Of a stretch of 64,000 nt of DNA, positions 44,660 through 55,886 are shown one piece after another. The notes beneath the pieces are model-generated. The model searched no databases. It worked only from the letters and a program-made list of their open reading frames with translations, and was not told where the DNA came from. Every line of letters begins with the position of its first letter. Position 1 is the stretch's first letter. Origin of the DNA: Chloranthus sessilifolius (Eukaryota > Streptophyta > Magnoliopsida > Chloranthales > Chloranthaceae); the NCBI GenBank assembly GCA_021018995.1, contig CM037588.1, positions 94,276,765 through 94,340,764 on the forward strand, in the 5' to 3' direction. The translations under genes were made by a program, and so were the position numbers.

Positions 44660-44719
44660 AGTGATAAGTGTAAGAAGAAATGAAAAGATTTTGACAGATA
44701 TAGAGAGATTTTTTGTTTA

Positions 44720-46190
44720 GATGTACCTGATTGGCTCAGTTACCTCTTGCGTCTACTTTTGCCTTTTAGTTGCTTTAACGCCATCGACCGTTATTGGGAC
44801 TTGGATTCTTCTTGAACTGGCCCAATGATGGTTGAAGGTTGCTTCGTATCTGCACATGTGAGAGTAATGCTGTCAGTAGTTTTTATTCTCCCCCTTGCTA
44901 GGTGTCAAGGGGGGTAAGTGTCTCAGACCGGAGTCTGGTAGCAAAAGGTGGATATTTTATTTTATTTTTATTTCTCTTTTCTTTTTTCCTTTTTTTTAAA
45001 CTTTTTTTTATAAATGAAAATAATAACAAAACAATAATAATTAAGATAGAAATAACAACTAAACAATAAAAATAAAAATGCTTTATTGTCGGAGCGTGGT
45101 AGGATTGGTAGTATGGTATCTTCGGTAGCACTTTTCGGATGGTAACTTCGTCATTCCTCATCTTCTTTGTGGACAAGTCGATGCTTCTAATATGATTCTT
45201 CTTGTAATCCAAAAAAATGCCCCAGCGTCAAGATGCAATGGAGCTTTTCTGGGTTTCGAGATAGGCACTTTAGGTCTATAAGCAGTCATGGGTATTTGGT
45301 GAGTTAGTTTTGAAGAAAGTTAAACGGTACTGTCATCGAACCAGGGAGGTCTCTTTGATTAGGTCAGTTGTATATGGGGTTTATCTTAGGGTTGTGGTTA
45401 TTCTATCTCATGGTTATTAGGGAGAAGTATAGTTGGTATAGTAGGAGATTGCATCAGTCATCATTCATCAGTTTTCAGTTTCATTTCTAGGAACATCCTG
45501 TAAGGCTTCTGATTTATCGTCTGAGGTAAAAAAAAAAATAGAAGAGGTGAGTAAGGCTCAGTGATGCAGGGAATAGTTTGTATCTAATGCTTCCCAAAAG
45601 GAATAAGTAACAATCTTTTTCTCAGGGAGATACGGGGTGCCATGATCGAGCTCTTCGTCATATTTCGGTACCATCAAAATCTCACATTTTATGGTTAGCA
45701 GGAGTTTGTCCTCCTCCCGCCACCTTACGACGACATCTAGTAGTATGGGAACATCAGGGATGCCCTCACAACTTGCTTTTACACTTCTAGTAATGTTACC
45801 AGGGATGTCCTCACAGTCTACTTATGCTTCCCTGAGCTCATTGACTGATTCATTCGTCGTAATGCTCTGATTCAAAATTTTCGTTATATGTATTCTTGAA
45901 AGCATCTTACTAGCGTAAGAATAATGAGTTTTAATTAACCCTAACATCTTCATTTTTTTTACTCTAACGTCTCCTCTAATGGCAAGGGAAAGGAGATGAG
46001 GATCGGGTGTTACTTATGCTTTTAAAAGAGGTTAGATAGGTCACTAGTCCTTTAATCAAATTGCCCGAGTGAGAAAAGGTGGACGATAAATCGGAGGTAT
46101 TAAGGATATTCTGAGAATTGAAGGTGTACGACCAATGAATGGGTCGTGACGACTATGGGGGTGATAAGTATAAGTATTTAACTACGAGAT
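44720..46190. other. D1 region between the PMD gene and integrase
   Basis: No coding frame is recognised. It includes an A/T-rich run (44940-45080) and a CAGGGATG(C/T)CCTCACA duplication (45750-45820). It probably corresponds to the 3' untranslated part of the pol mRNA. Confidence 0.35.
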
Positions 46191-47300
46191 GTGAAGATCA
46201 CAGGACTAAGGATAATATTTTCTAAGGTACATGGCGTTCCAAGTGCTAGGGAGTTCTTCCCCATCTCAGTTCGCCAGTTTGTAGGCATTTCCAAGGTATA
46301 CGGCTGTTATGACATAAGGGCCTTCCCAGTTTGGTTTCAATTTTCCTTTCGAATGGTCGTGCTTGGAAGGTATGATTTTCTTTAAGACTAATTCCCCAAT
46401 ATTAAAGATTCATTCAAGGACTTTCTTATTGTAAGCCCTAGCCACTCTCCTCTGATATACCTGAGCATGATCAGCTGCCCTTAGACGTGTTTCATCGAGC
46501 TACTCTAGCTATGTGAGTAGGGCAATTCTCCTCTCGTCTAAGGATAACTCATCATCAAGTTGAATCCTTAAGGATGATACTTGTATCTCATATGATAGGA
46601 CTGCCTCCATCCCATAGGTAAGGAGGTAGGGGGTTTGGCTAGTGGCCATAAGAATAGAGGCCCTATAAGCCCAGAGTGCTTCTAGTAGTCATTCAGGCCA
46701 GTCGGCTCCATTGCTCATTTCTACTATATATTTTAGGATTCAAATCAGTATTTTATTCATAGCTTCTGCCTGTCCATTGCCTTGAGGGTAGAACGATGAT
46801 GAGTGGCGTAGATCGATGTCGTACTTCTTGTATAACTTCTTCGTCTTCTCAGTGATGAACTGTGGTCCATTATCAGTGACAAACATCCTGAGTGCTCCAA
46901 ACCTGGTGATGATATTTCGAACAATAAACTTTACGAGTATTAAAGCGGTGATTCTGACATGGGATTCAGCTTTTGCCAATTTGGTGTAGTATTCGGTTGC
47001 TGTAAGTATGAACGCGTGCTTGGGAGTATTCCCAACGGTGTTTGTGAAAGGTTCAATGACATCAAAAATGGCCATGGCGAGGTCATAGTATTCAATGCGA
47101 CTGATGGAGTTTTGATGAGTGTGGCATGTTCTTGGCATTGCTTGCAGGATTGGATGTAGAGGTGGCAATCTCTGATCATTGTCGGCCAGAAGTAGTCTTA
47201 TCGTGTAACTTGATTGGCGAGTCTCTATCTATCAGAGTGGGCAGCGCAGGCATTGGCGTGTGCTTCTTAGATGATGTATTGTCCTTCGAAAGTCGTGACA
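46191..47300 (-). pseudogene. D1 integrase
   Basis: Minus-strand frames show a zinc-type motif SCKQCQEHATLI (about 47130) and the catalytic core with FDVIEPFTN (first Asp), MFVTDNGPQF (second Asp) and FYPQGNGQAEAMNKIL (Glu). All three catalytic acids can be seen in 46740-47168. Downstream, 46240-46420, the C-terminal GKLKPNWEGPYVITAVYLGN block of Tat integrases is readable with one stop (AN*DGEE). The enzyme would integrate cDNA. Stops between blocks inactivate it. Confidence 0.85.
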
Positions 47301-47767
47301 CATCATAGTAGTACTCCTTTAGTGAAGGCGTCTTTGTATAATATTTTGACGAGTATGCAGAATCGGGTGCATCGGTTCCTTATAGTCTTCCGTTTGATCT
47401 TCGTGGCGTATGGAGGGACATGTTGATATTTCAAGAAGTTTCAGATGTCGAAATACCACGATTGTCCATCTTCGGTCGGTGATTTTTCAAATATGAACAT
47501 AACGACTTTAGTTTCTGTCTTGACATGTTTTTCCGGGGTGATTGCTTCTTTCGGTCCTGTACTTGAGGGGAGGACGGGTAATTCTCTCTTGACGGTCCAT
47601 GCTATCTCGTGGGCAGGTACTGTCAGCTTTTTGATGAAGAAGGTCTTGGTATTTTGCCCGATGGGTATTTGGATGATCGAGGCTAGCGTGGCTAAGGAAT
47701 TTGTGAGCTCATTTTCTAATCTAGGGATGTGCGCGAAAGATATTCTTTCAAATTTCTTTACTAAATA

Positions 47768-48286
47768 TTAAGCATTTTCTAGGTTTGTCATTAGTCTCAT
47801 TTCCTTAGTTTTCGATTCTCCTATGACTTGTGAAATTACTAGTTTGGAATCACCGATGGTTTTTAACTGCTTAACACCTAATTGTAGTGCTGCTTGTAAT
47901 CCAGCTATAAAGGCTTCGTATTCTGCGACATTGTTAGTGACAGAAAAATCTAATTGAAAAGCCTTAGGTATGACAACTCCTTCTGGTCTTAAGAGGACTA
48001 TCCCGATGCCTTTTCTTTTGTGATTTAAAGCACCGTCAAAATAAAGGGTCCATGATGTCTTATTGGGCTCTTCGTTATGAATCATGAGTAGGTCCTCATC
48101 GGGGAAATCCACATGCACGGGCTCATCACTCAATAGTGGGAGATCTATGAGGTAATCAGTGATTGCTTGCCCTTTGATTGATTTCTGCGTGACGTAAGTG
48201 ATATCAAATTCTTGCAAGAGCATATGCCAGCGAGCGATCTTTCCTAATGTTGCGGGCTTTTCGAATATGTACTTCAGAGGGTCCAT
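47768..48286 (-). pseudogene. Second, archaeal-type RNase H of D1
   Basis: A 172-residue frame: end of the gypsy RNase H/connection (MDPLKYIFEKPATLGKIARW), a spacer, then WTLYFDGALNHKRKGIGIVL, SVTNNVAEYEAFIAGLQAAL and TIGDSKLVISQVIGE. The acids D (YFDG), E (AEYEA) and D (GDS) of the RNase H fold are present. A second, archaeal/plant-like RNase H after the canonical one is diagnostic of the Tat lineage. It lies between the gypsy RNase H and integrase. This block is the best preserved piece of D1 pol. Confidence 0.9.
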
Positions 48287-49420
48287 TCGGGCTAGTACTA
48301 GTATTTTATGTGCTCTAAAGCAGTGTCATAATTTGGTAGAGGCCCACACCAATGTGAGGCAAGTCTTCTCCATTGAAGTGTATTTTCATTCGTATTCGAC
48401 TATCGTCCTACTGAGGTAGTAGATAGCCTTTTCTCTCTTGTCGTCTTTTTCATATTGTCTCAGAATTACTCCCATTGCTTTGTCATTCGCTGAGAGGTAT
48501 AGAATTAGGGGTCTTTCGGGGACCGATGGCAATAGTATTGGCACGTTAAGGAGATACTTCTTGATGCTGTCGAATGCTTGCTGACACTGATCATCCCATT
48601 TGTACTCAGTTCTTCCTTTAAGTAGTCTGTAAAAAGGATCGCATATGTCTGAATGTTGGGAGATAAATCTTCTGATGAATTACAATCTTCCTATCAGACC
48701 TCGTACCTCTTTGATATCACTCGGAGGCGACATCTCGAGGATGGTTCTGACCTTTACAGGGTCAACTTCGATCCCTCGCTTGCTAACTATGAAACCAAGT
48801 AATTTTTTGGAAGTGACCCCGAAGACACATTTCTTTGGGTTCATCTTTAACTAATATTTCTTTGCTCTTTGTAATACCAATTGGAGCGCTTCAACATGTC
48901 CTACTCACGTTTGGGACTTCACTAATATGTCATCGATGTAGACTTCTACACACTTATGTATTATGTCATGAAAGATAGCCATCATGGCGCGTTGATACGT
49001 GGCTCTTGCATTCTTGAGCCCAAAAAGCATAACGACGTAACAGTATGTTCCCCATGGTGTGGCGAAGGAAGTCTTATCTTGGTCGGACTCTGCTAATTTG
49101 ATCTAATTATATCTAGAGAAACTGTGCATAAAGGATAGCATCTCATGTCCAGCGGTGTTGTCGACTAGAGCGTCAATGTGTGGAAGTGGGAAGTCATCTT
49201 TTAAGCATGCCTGGTTGAGGTTTCGAAAGTCGATGTAAACCCGTACTCTCCCGTCTTTCTTGGCAATAGGTACTATGTTGGCGACCCACTTAGGGTAAAG
49301 AATGACTCGAATAAATTTGGCTTTGTGTAGCTTGTTGAATTCCTCTTTAACTTGGAGGGCGGTTTGTGGATGCATTCTGCGGAGTTTCTACTTAACAGGC
49401 TTTGCATCGGGTTCTAAGAC
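48287..49420 (-). pseudogene. D1 reverse transcriptase and gypsy RNase H
   Basis: Frame 49103-49375 gives the fingers/palm (WVANIVPIAKKDGRVRVYID, FRNLNQACLKDDFPLPHIDA). Below it, across stops, come PWGTYCYVVMLFGLKNA, the catalytic VYIDDILVKS (intact YIDD, codons at 48929-48943), KCVFGV, FLGF-like and VRGLIGRL. The gypsy RNase H follows (DKAMGVILRQYEKDDK, AIYYLSRTIVEYE) to 48287. Several stops and a frame change make it inactive although the catalytic motif survives. Confidence 0.85.
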
Positions 49421-49471
49421 GAGGCGATGTTCTACTAAACTTGAGTCTAAATTGGGCATGTCCTCGTAGGA

Positions 49472-50880
49472 TCATACAAAGGAATCGAGGTATTCTTGCA
49501 AGACTTGTGCAATTTGTTGGCATTCCTTGGAGTTGATCATTACACTAATCAATAGCTTCTTGGGTTTCTCTTCAGTGTCAAAGTTAAGTTCTTTTGTGGG
49601 TTCCGCGACATCTTGGGTTTGCTCATAGAAATGCTTGAAAACCCGTTGGAAGTCCAATGCCACCTCGGAAATTGGTGTTGTTTCTTTGTCCTCGGTAAGT
49701 TCGTATACTGCAAAATTGCTACACTAGGGATCCGAGTTTGCGAAAGGTAACCCTTCATCGGCACAATCTATAACCGAGAGATCTTTGGTAAGGTGAAGGT
49801 CAAGACTACTGATTCTTCTCTCAAAGTCACGAAGTATCTCATCTGATATGATCACTGGCTTATTGTTTAGCTGAGATGCTTTACGTCCTTATGCGGGGAA
49901 TGAGATAGAAACCTTAGGAGAAAAGCCTCCTTGTTGGCCACACATTTGGTTCAGGATGAAGAGTTCCCTTTCTTTTATGGGGTTTTCTATTTTTTTTGGA
50001 TTTTGTATTTATGAAATTTTAAGGTTTTCTTCTTTTTCTATTTTTTTTATTTTTGATAATAATATGGTACAGGGTCGGTCGCCTCAAGGGGCGCCGGGAG
50101 AATTGCTTCCTCTAGTTGAGGGAGCGAGAGAGCTGCTGGAGCCGTTCGGGTGATTCTTCGAGAAATGCAAACTTGTTGTAAATTTAGCATTTTTTTAGAG
50201 TCCTCATCTGAGGAGATCTTTTGAATGAGTGACGCTAGTAGCAGCGACACTAACGCTTAGATTTGTCCTGCTACATTGATCGCCTCTTCTTCGATGAAGC
50301 TCTAAAGATCATAGTCAATTGAACAATCATCCTCTGGGTTGTAATAATGTTGTCCTTCCCACTAAAGGAGATCTTCCAAAGGATCCTCAGGGGTAGTGAG
50401 TTCTTTTCCTTGATTTTTATAATATGTTAGGATGAGCGCACATTCTCAACAGAAAAGTTGATATTGGTGAAGAATGCAGGGGGATCCCCAAGGACAATCC
50501 CATCCTTCAAGGTTAGAGTCGAAGACAGTATCAAATTCATCTTCTTTATCTGATAGTGCTTGAAGTCCTAGATTGGCACGCTCCGCTAACTTGAGTGCCG
50601 AGAGGTCTATCCAGTAGTCCTCGTCATCACTCGAGGGAGGATGCCACTCTTCTTCTAGAGATTTCCAAAATATTTGGAGTTACGACGAATCTGGGGATGT
50701 GGAAGTGTCTAGTTCAAGTTCCTCTTAAAATTCTATGAGGGCGGTGCGAGTGTTTCCCCTAGGTAAACCGGATGACCGTTGGGATTTTTTTACTTCTTAT
50801 GCCAGTAGCTGAGCTGGTAGGTCATTACTTGTGTCGACGGTTACAAGGTTGGAGTGACTCGATTCTTCTATCGTAGAGTG
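49472..50880 (-). pseudogene. D1 pol linker between G-patch region and RT
   Basis: Frame 49472-49663 reads LNFDTEEKPKKLLISVMINS and QQIAQVLQEYLDSFV, the linker that precedes RT in Tat elements (followed after a stop by SYEDMPNLD). From 49700 to 50880 only scattered Glu/Asp-rich coding remnants can be read on the minus strand, with many stops. No separate gene is seen. Confidence 0.65.
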
Positions 50881-51459
50881 TCAGATCCAAGGGCATTCCC
50901 ATTCCTCAAGGCCAAGGCCAAGGCAGATGCTATATGAGTTAGTATTCTCTTGTAGAGTGCCATCCCTTTCCCATGTTAAGCGTAAGCGCTCTTCACTATC
51001 TTGCAAGGCTGTTATGTAAAAATCTTCATCGTCAGTGGATTCCCAATCTTCTACTCGTGGGTCGAGTTCTGGAGGTTCTTCTCTCCTCACTTCTATAAAT
51101 TCCTTAGTGTAAAACATGTGCTTGACTCCTTCGAGCGGTTTATCAATATCGTTGTTCAAATTGGTTAAATCATTGAACACTTTGGTCATTCGCTCAATTT
51201 CTACTTCTTGGGATCTAGTGAAGGACACTTCCTTATGCTTTAGCACATCTACTTTATCAGTGGTCCCATAGGTGAAGTCGTTATAAAGAGACCATTTTGG
51301 TGAGGTAGGGGGCAAGTCGGCTTGCAGGCCATCCGATTGGTAACCTAATCCTATGTTCTTACGTATTTGCATTAGGACAACGGGTCCTACACGACCTTGC
51401 TTATTTTTATTGAGTCCGGTGTGGGGAACGTATCCAAGTTGGTACATAAGGTCCCACAT
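50881..51459 (-). pseudogene. G-patch-like domain between protease and RT
   Basis: A 192-residue frame starting MWDLMYQLGYVPHTGLNKNK and continuing QGRVGPVVLMQIRKNIGLGY. The spaced glycines and final GLGYQ resemble the G-patch seen between protease and RT in Ogre-type retrotransposons; G-patches bind RNA or activate helicases. After it the frame is acidic (DPRVEDWESTDDEDFYITAL). It starts with Met only because an upstream stop breaks the polyprotein, so this is not an independent gene. Confidence 0.7.
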
Positions 51460-51527
51460 TTTGTCGCGGTAGGGTTAATGGCATAGAGTTTGGCAAGGTC
51501 TGGGCCAACTTCTCTTCTCATTAATTT

Positions 51528-52214
51528 TTATCGCCGCGTTAGGGGAAAACTAGGAGGGGTAGGGAGACGAACTTTTGCAATAGCTGTCTCATTAGGGATT
51601 CGAGTCTTTTGAATATGACCCATGTTCAACACATAATCGTGAGTGGCTGGTATGCTCACCGCGTAATCAGTATCCATCTCCTGGAGGGGTGCATCAGCGT
51701 ATATACGGACGATGGAGTCCTCGTATAGGAATTTGATGCATTGATGGTATGTGGATGCGACGACCTTCATTGACTCCAGCCATTGTCTTCCTAAAATGAG
51801 ATTGTACGTGCTAGCGGAATCAGAAACATAGAAGGTAACGTCTTTTATTACAGGTCCGAGGTGAACCTGTAACTTGATAGTTCCTTTGACAAAGTGATGT
51901 GACCCATCATAAGCTATGAGTGACAGTGCAGAGGGCCTGACATCCTGCTCTATATATTCAAGTATTTTTAACATGGTGAGAGGGAAGATGTTAAGTCTCT
52001 CTCCCGTGTCAACGAGTGCATGTGGTATGGAGAATCCTCTAATTAGGATTGTAAGATATATGGGGGTCGCATTCCCGCGAAGTGACTCTTTAGGCATGTC
52101 TGCATTTGTAAAAGTGAGTGCTAAAGGTTGCACCATGACCGAAGTGATTTGATGAAGCTCATTTAGGGTCGTATCCTCATCCACTTGCGTGTCTTCAAGT
52201 GTCCTTATCAACAA
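51528..52214 (-). pseudogene. D1 aspartic protease
   Basis: A 228-residue frame. The protease region has IPHALVDTGERLNIFPLTML (catalytic D-T-G intact), YDGSHHFVKGTIKLQVHLGP and YNLILGRQWLESMKVVASTY, the usual order for Tat/Ogre proteases. The expected Ala after DTG is Glu. It follows gag and precedes the G-patch-like segment. Confidence 0.85.
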
Positions 52215-53197
52215 CCGGTGATGATCAAGTGATTTCTTGATGAGTTCTAGTATGGATATTTGGGCTGAGATCTTCTAGAGATGCCGCAGAAGGTCGTATT
52301 CTTGCCCTAGTTTGAGCACAGTTTCTTTCCCTGGTCGATGGGCCTTTGGTGCAGGTGGTTGGAATGGTTAAGGTGTAAGAATTGGTGGAGGGATGATGTG
52401 AGGTGGGGGAGGCAAGTTAACCTCTCTTTCTCTCACACTCCCCTATGGTGGTTGTGCATTCATGAAATCCTTATTTCGTGAGAAAGGCGGAGGTGAGTAA
52501 TTGGTTCCTGATTTGAGAATCGAGCAAGTCGGTTGTTGACTAAACCCGGTGCAGCTTGACGTAGATGTAATTGTAAAATAGGTGAAATTCGAGGTTGGAA
52601 TGCGTACCTGAATGGTGCCGCTCCAAGGTGAGAGGTACTGCATGTAGTCTTCCTCTTCTAGGAAAGCAGAGACCAGCGTCTCACACGGGTTAGGATATTC
52701 TTCTAGCTCACTTTCTCTTAGATTCAGCGAACGCTCGATGGTTATTTCATTATTTTGGCTTGGAGTTTTTTGGGTGATACTTTCTACCCATGCAGCAATT
52801 TAGGCTACAATTTGGAGAACATGATCTCCATACTCGGGTTCAGAATCAGACAAAGGGAGCTGTAATGGTGTTGGTCTGGGATTTAGAGAGGTTGAAGGTT
52901 CCTCTTCTTCTGGGAAGGTGAAGACCGGTGTCGCGTACGAGTTGAAGTGTTCTTCTCGCTCACTTTTTTCTATGTTTAGCAAACACTCATTCTTTATTTC
53001 GTCTTCTGACTTTGGAGTCTTTCGGGTGACACTTTCTACCCATGCAGTAATTTGGGCTGCAATTTAAAGAACGTGATTTCCATATTCGAGTTCAGAATCA
53101 GATGAAGGGGTAATGGCGTTGGTTTAAGATTTGGAGGGGTTGAAGGCTCTGGTGGGTGACTACGGAGGAATGGTTACCTGACCCTAAAGGAATGGAC
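52215..53197 (-). pseudogene. D1 gag-protease linker with tandem duplication
   Basis: Minus-strand remnants are Pro/Ser/Glu-rich (for example PEEEEPSTSLNPRPTPLQLP) and broken by stops. Two tandem copies of a segment of about 253 bp (roughly 52651-52903 and 52904-53150) are clear: both contain TTTCTACCCATGCAG and GGTTCAGAATCAGA-like text in the same order. This expanded low-complexity linker has no assignable function. Confidence 0.6.
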
Positions 53198-55196
53198 TCA
53201 TATTTGAGTGAATTTTGGATAAGGAGGTGGATTCGACGAGGCGGTGTGAGTGATCAGGGCCGAGGGATACAGAGGTGAAGGAGCTCTCGCTGGTGTGGCA
53301 GAAGTAGCAAAGGATTGGATGTGAGTGATTAAGGTGGAGGGTTGGAAGGGAGATCGATCGGGGAGATCTATGGTGGTGACCTGAGCCGGTGTTAATTGGT
53401 TGTGGTTGGGTATGGGGTTATTAACGATCTCTAAATTTGATTGGGGTTGGTTATTATTAGGGTTAGTATTCATAAGCGCTTCCCAATCGATCTGACTTCG
53501 ATCATTCATGTCATAGATTACGTCCTTGAGGACCCAGCCGTCTTCTAGGTTGTGCCTTGCATATCGATGGAATGCACAATATTTGCTATAGTCTAGATTT
53601 GCCGGCCATGGGTGGGGTCTTTCCTGCGGGAACCGAAGGAGATTTTGGGTGTTAAGGAGATGAAAGATATTAGAATTTTTATTCGGTAAAGGGAGATAGT
53701 GTTCTCGCCTTGGCTGGTAGGGGCCTCTGACTGGGTTAAAGTTCTGCGGTGGGGGCACACTATTGTAATTCGGCATGTGAGCCGGTCAATTCTACGTCAT
53801 GTTCTGATTCTGGTAGGTGTTGGGATATTGATTTCTATTCAGATACTGGCCCTGATTCTGGTTCTGGCTTTGGTATTGGTTTGCATATCTTTGCTGATTA
53901 ATGCCTTGGTTTTGGTTTGTGTATTGTTGCTGATTTTGATTTTGCCCGAAGTTTCGTGGGTGGAAATTTCCATTCCCAACGTTTTGTCCTTGATTAACAA
54001 CAGTGTTGACCTGTTCGATTCCTAAGGCTTTCTTATTGGTTTTCGATTTGGATTCACTGGAAGAGCCCACTTTCGATGTGACTATGGATAGAGCAAGGTC
54101 TCCACCTTTAATGTGTCATGCTAGTCGGGATGCCCGGGAGTGAAGTGTAGTGAAGTCGGGGTAATCACTTATGACAAGTGCACTCTTTAACGATTCTCTA
54201 GTGTATTCGATAATAATGTCCACTGAATCCTTCTCTTTCATTGAAGTGCCGATCCTAGCAGTGAGTTTTCTCCATCTGACAATGAAGTCGGTAAATTCTT
54301 CATCAGGTCCTTGCTTGGCTGCCATTAGATTGCTGAGACTGACTGTGTCTTGAATCAAGTGTTTATATTGGTCTAAGAATTGACCGACTAATTCATCAGA
54401 GGTTTCTATCTTATAAAGCGGGAGTCCCGTAAACCAATCAAAAGCTTCTCTTTCTAGCAAGCATTGGAAATAGTGAATGATAAGTCCTTGATTATCATGT
54501 ATGGGTCGATAATCATTGCAAAAGAGGGCCAAGTGATGATTTAGATTTCCTGTGCCATTATATTTGGTAAATTTTAGTGGCTTAAATCCTATTGGTAAAT
54601 TAAACTCGACGTCTTGGCAAAATTTGTCGAATCCGAATGAGTGACCGGGTCGCTCTCTCTTGGCCATGTACTTATCGAGCATTTTAGGGAGATCTTTGAC
54701 TTTAATGGTGCTATCTTTTGGAGCGACCCGTGAGCAAACCTTGTCTAAAGAGTCATTATTGAAAAATGTGTGGGTAGGTTATCTCAATAGTGTGGCGCGG
54801 GCTGACACCGTGCTCGGGGTAGGAGGTGGCCCCTCTTGTCGCTCTTGTTCTTCTGAAAATTATCGTGACCAAATAGTTTCGTATGCGGTGGCCAACCCTC
54901 GAAGCAATTCCTCGGAGTCGTCATCTCCTCTTTGTATTCTGTGAATACTGAGTTCTATGATTTATTGAGTAGTAAGGTTTTTTCCAGTGTTACCATCTCT
55001 CCCATTATGATTATTACCACTGTGTGGGGTGGAGAAAGGATTTTCTTGCTTGCCGGCCATGTTAATCTCAGGTTGTCGTGGGTTGGAATTGTGAAATGGT
55101 TTTACTTCATATGTGGGGTTGTTATGATATCTCCACAATGGTGGGTATCCTAAACTCACTCTTCGTATGTCAGACATCTTGAGTCTTTGACGAAGA

Positions 55197-55201
<5 letters not shown>
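53198..55201 (-). pseudogene. D1 gag
   Basis: From the right: N-terminal frame 54962-55201 (MSLRQRLKMSDIRRVSLGYP), capsid region 54116-54682 (FKPLKFTKYNGTGNLNHHLA, FDWFTGLPLYKIETSDELVG, EEFTDFIVRWRKLTARIG, SDYPDFTTLHSRASRLA), a Gln/Asn-rich segment 53792-54070 and a C-terminal frame 53198-53776. The C-terminal YCAFHRYARHNLEDGW is the CCHC-like finger of Tat gag (C-x2-H-x4-H-x4-C), with the last Cys changed to Gly. Gag would build the particle. Stops separate the frames. Confidence 0.85.

Positions 55202-55238
<37 letters not shown>
55199..55238. repeat. TA microsatellite in the D1 leader
   Basis: About 20 TA units directly upstream of gag on the minus strand. Confidence 0.95.
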
Positions 55239-55239
<1 letters not shown>

Positions 55240-55324
55240 CGAAATCTAAATGACACGATGGAAAGAAAAAAAAATAGGGAGAAAAGAAGAAAACTACTTA
55301 TCTAGAAAAAGAGTTTGTAAAAGT

Positions 55325-55342
55325 GTCTCATCGCGATTGCCA
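55325..55342 (-). other. Degenerate primer-binding site of D1
   Basis: Minus-strand TGGCAATCGCGATGAGAC, 3 nt after the LTR end. It shares TGGC and several later bases with the tRNA-Arg-type PBS reported for Ogre-like elements. The differences are numerous, so the tRNA assignment is tentative; its position is firm. Confidence 0.45.
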
Positions 55343-55345
55343 ATC

Positions 55346-55886
55346 AGTTGGTGTGCACTTTTTCTGGGTTCCTCTTAGTCCCCCATTGAATCAGTGGCTC
55401 CAATTCTGTCCAAGTGGACTCTAGCGATGTGGCGTTTGGAAGGTTAGAAATATAAAGTTTTCTAGGAAGGTTCCTAGTTTGTTGCGATCGCTAGCTATAG
55501 TTAATGATGCTGCAACACGCCAATGATCGCGCTTTAGAGCGGGTGCAGGTTACTTCTATACTGAATCGTCCGCCTGCGAACATCAGCAACTGTGTCTTTT
55601 CTTATAATTTAGATAGTTTAATTTTCCTTTTATTTCCCATTATTGTTATAGTTCTGATCAGTTTAGACTTTCCATTTTATTTAATTTAGTATTCTAATTC
55701 TATCAGGAGTCTAATTAATTTTAGTTTCCTAGCACTACTAGAAATCTAATTAATAGTGTCCTAATACCACTAAAAGTCCAATTAACATCGGCCTCCTAAT
55801 CGTACTAGGGGTGCAGATGTATTAATTTTGATGAAACTTTAATTAAACCAAGCATGCTAGTTATACTAAAATTCTAAGTAAAGCAT
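55346..55886 (-). repeat. 5' LTR of D1, inner part only
   Basis: It aligns with the left 600 bp of the 3' LTR (32984-33575) from GGTGTGCACTTTT to AAGTAAAGCAT, then stops where a second LTR start (TGTTGGTGCGTGC) begins at 55887. The remaining 2.3 kb should lie beyond D2, right of the window. Confidence 0.85.

Larger units (their letters stand above)
32984..55886 (-). mobile_element. D1: very large Tat/Ogre-like Ty3/gypsy element
   Basis: Minus-strand order from the right: partial 5' LTR (55346-55886), PBS, gag, protease, G-patch-like spacer, RT, RNase H, second (archaeal-type) RNase H, integrase, then about 10.3 kb of non-coding/antisense sequence, PPT and 3' LTR (32984-35828). Dual RNase H and the post-pol region are marks of the Tat lineage, and the size (22.9 kb here even without most of the 5' LTR) and G-patch spacer suggest the Ogre branch. 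It sits in the D0 LTR. All coding frames are broken. Its distinctive part is a PMD gene on the opposite strand. Confidence 0.85.

Noticed and set aside
44898..45212. Minus-strand 104-codon frame with a hydrophobic stretch and poly-Lys
   Set aside because: It derives from an A/T-rich run, is not shown to be present in related copies, and has no family motif.
53699..54025. Hydrophobic plus-strand frame resembling a membrane protein (LILALILVLALVLV)
   Set aside because: It is the antisense of the Gln/Asn-rich gag segment. CAA/CAG/AAC codons read backward give Leu/Val/Ile.
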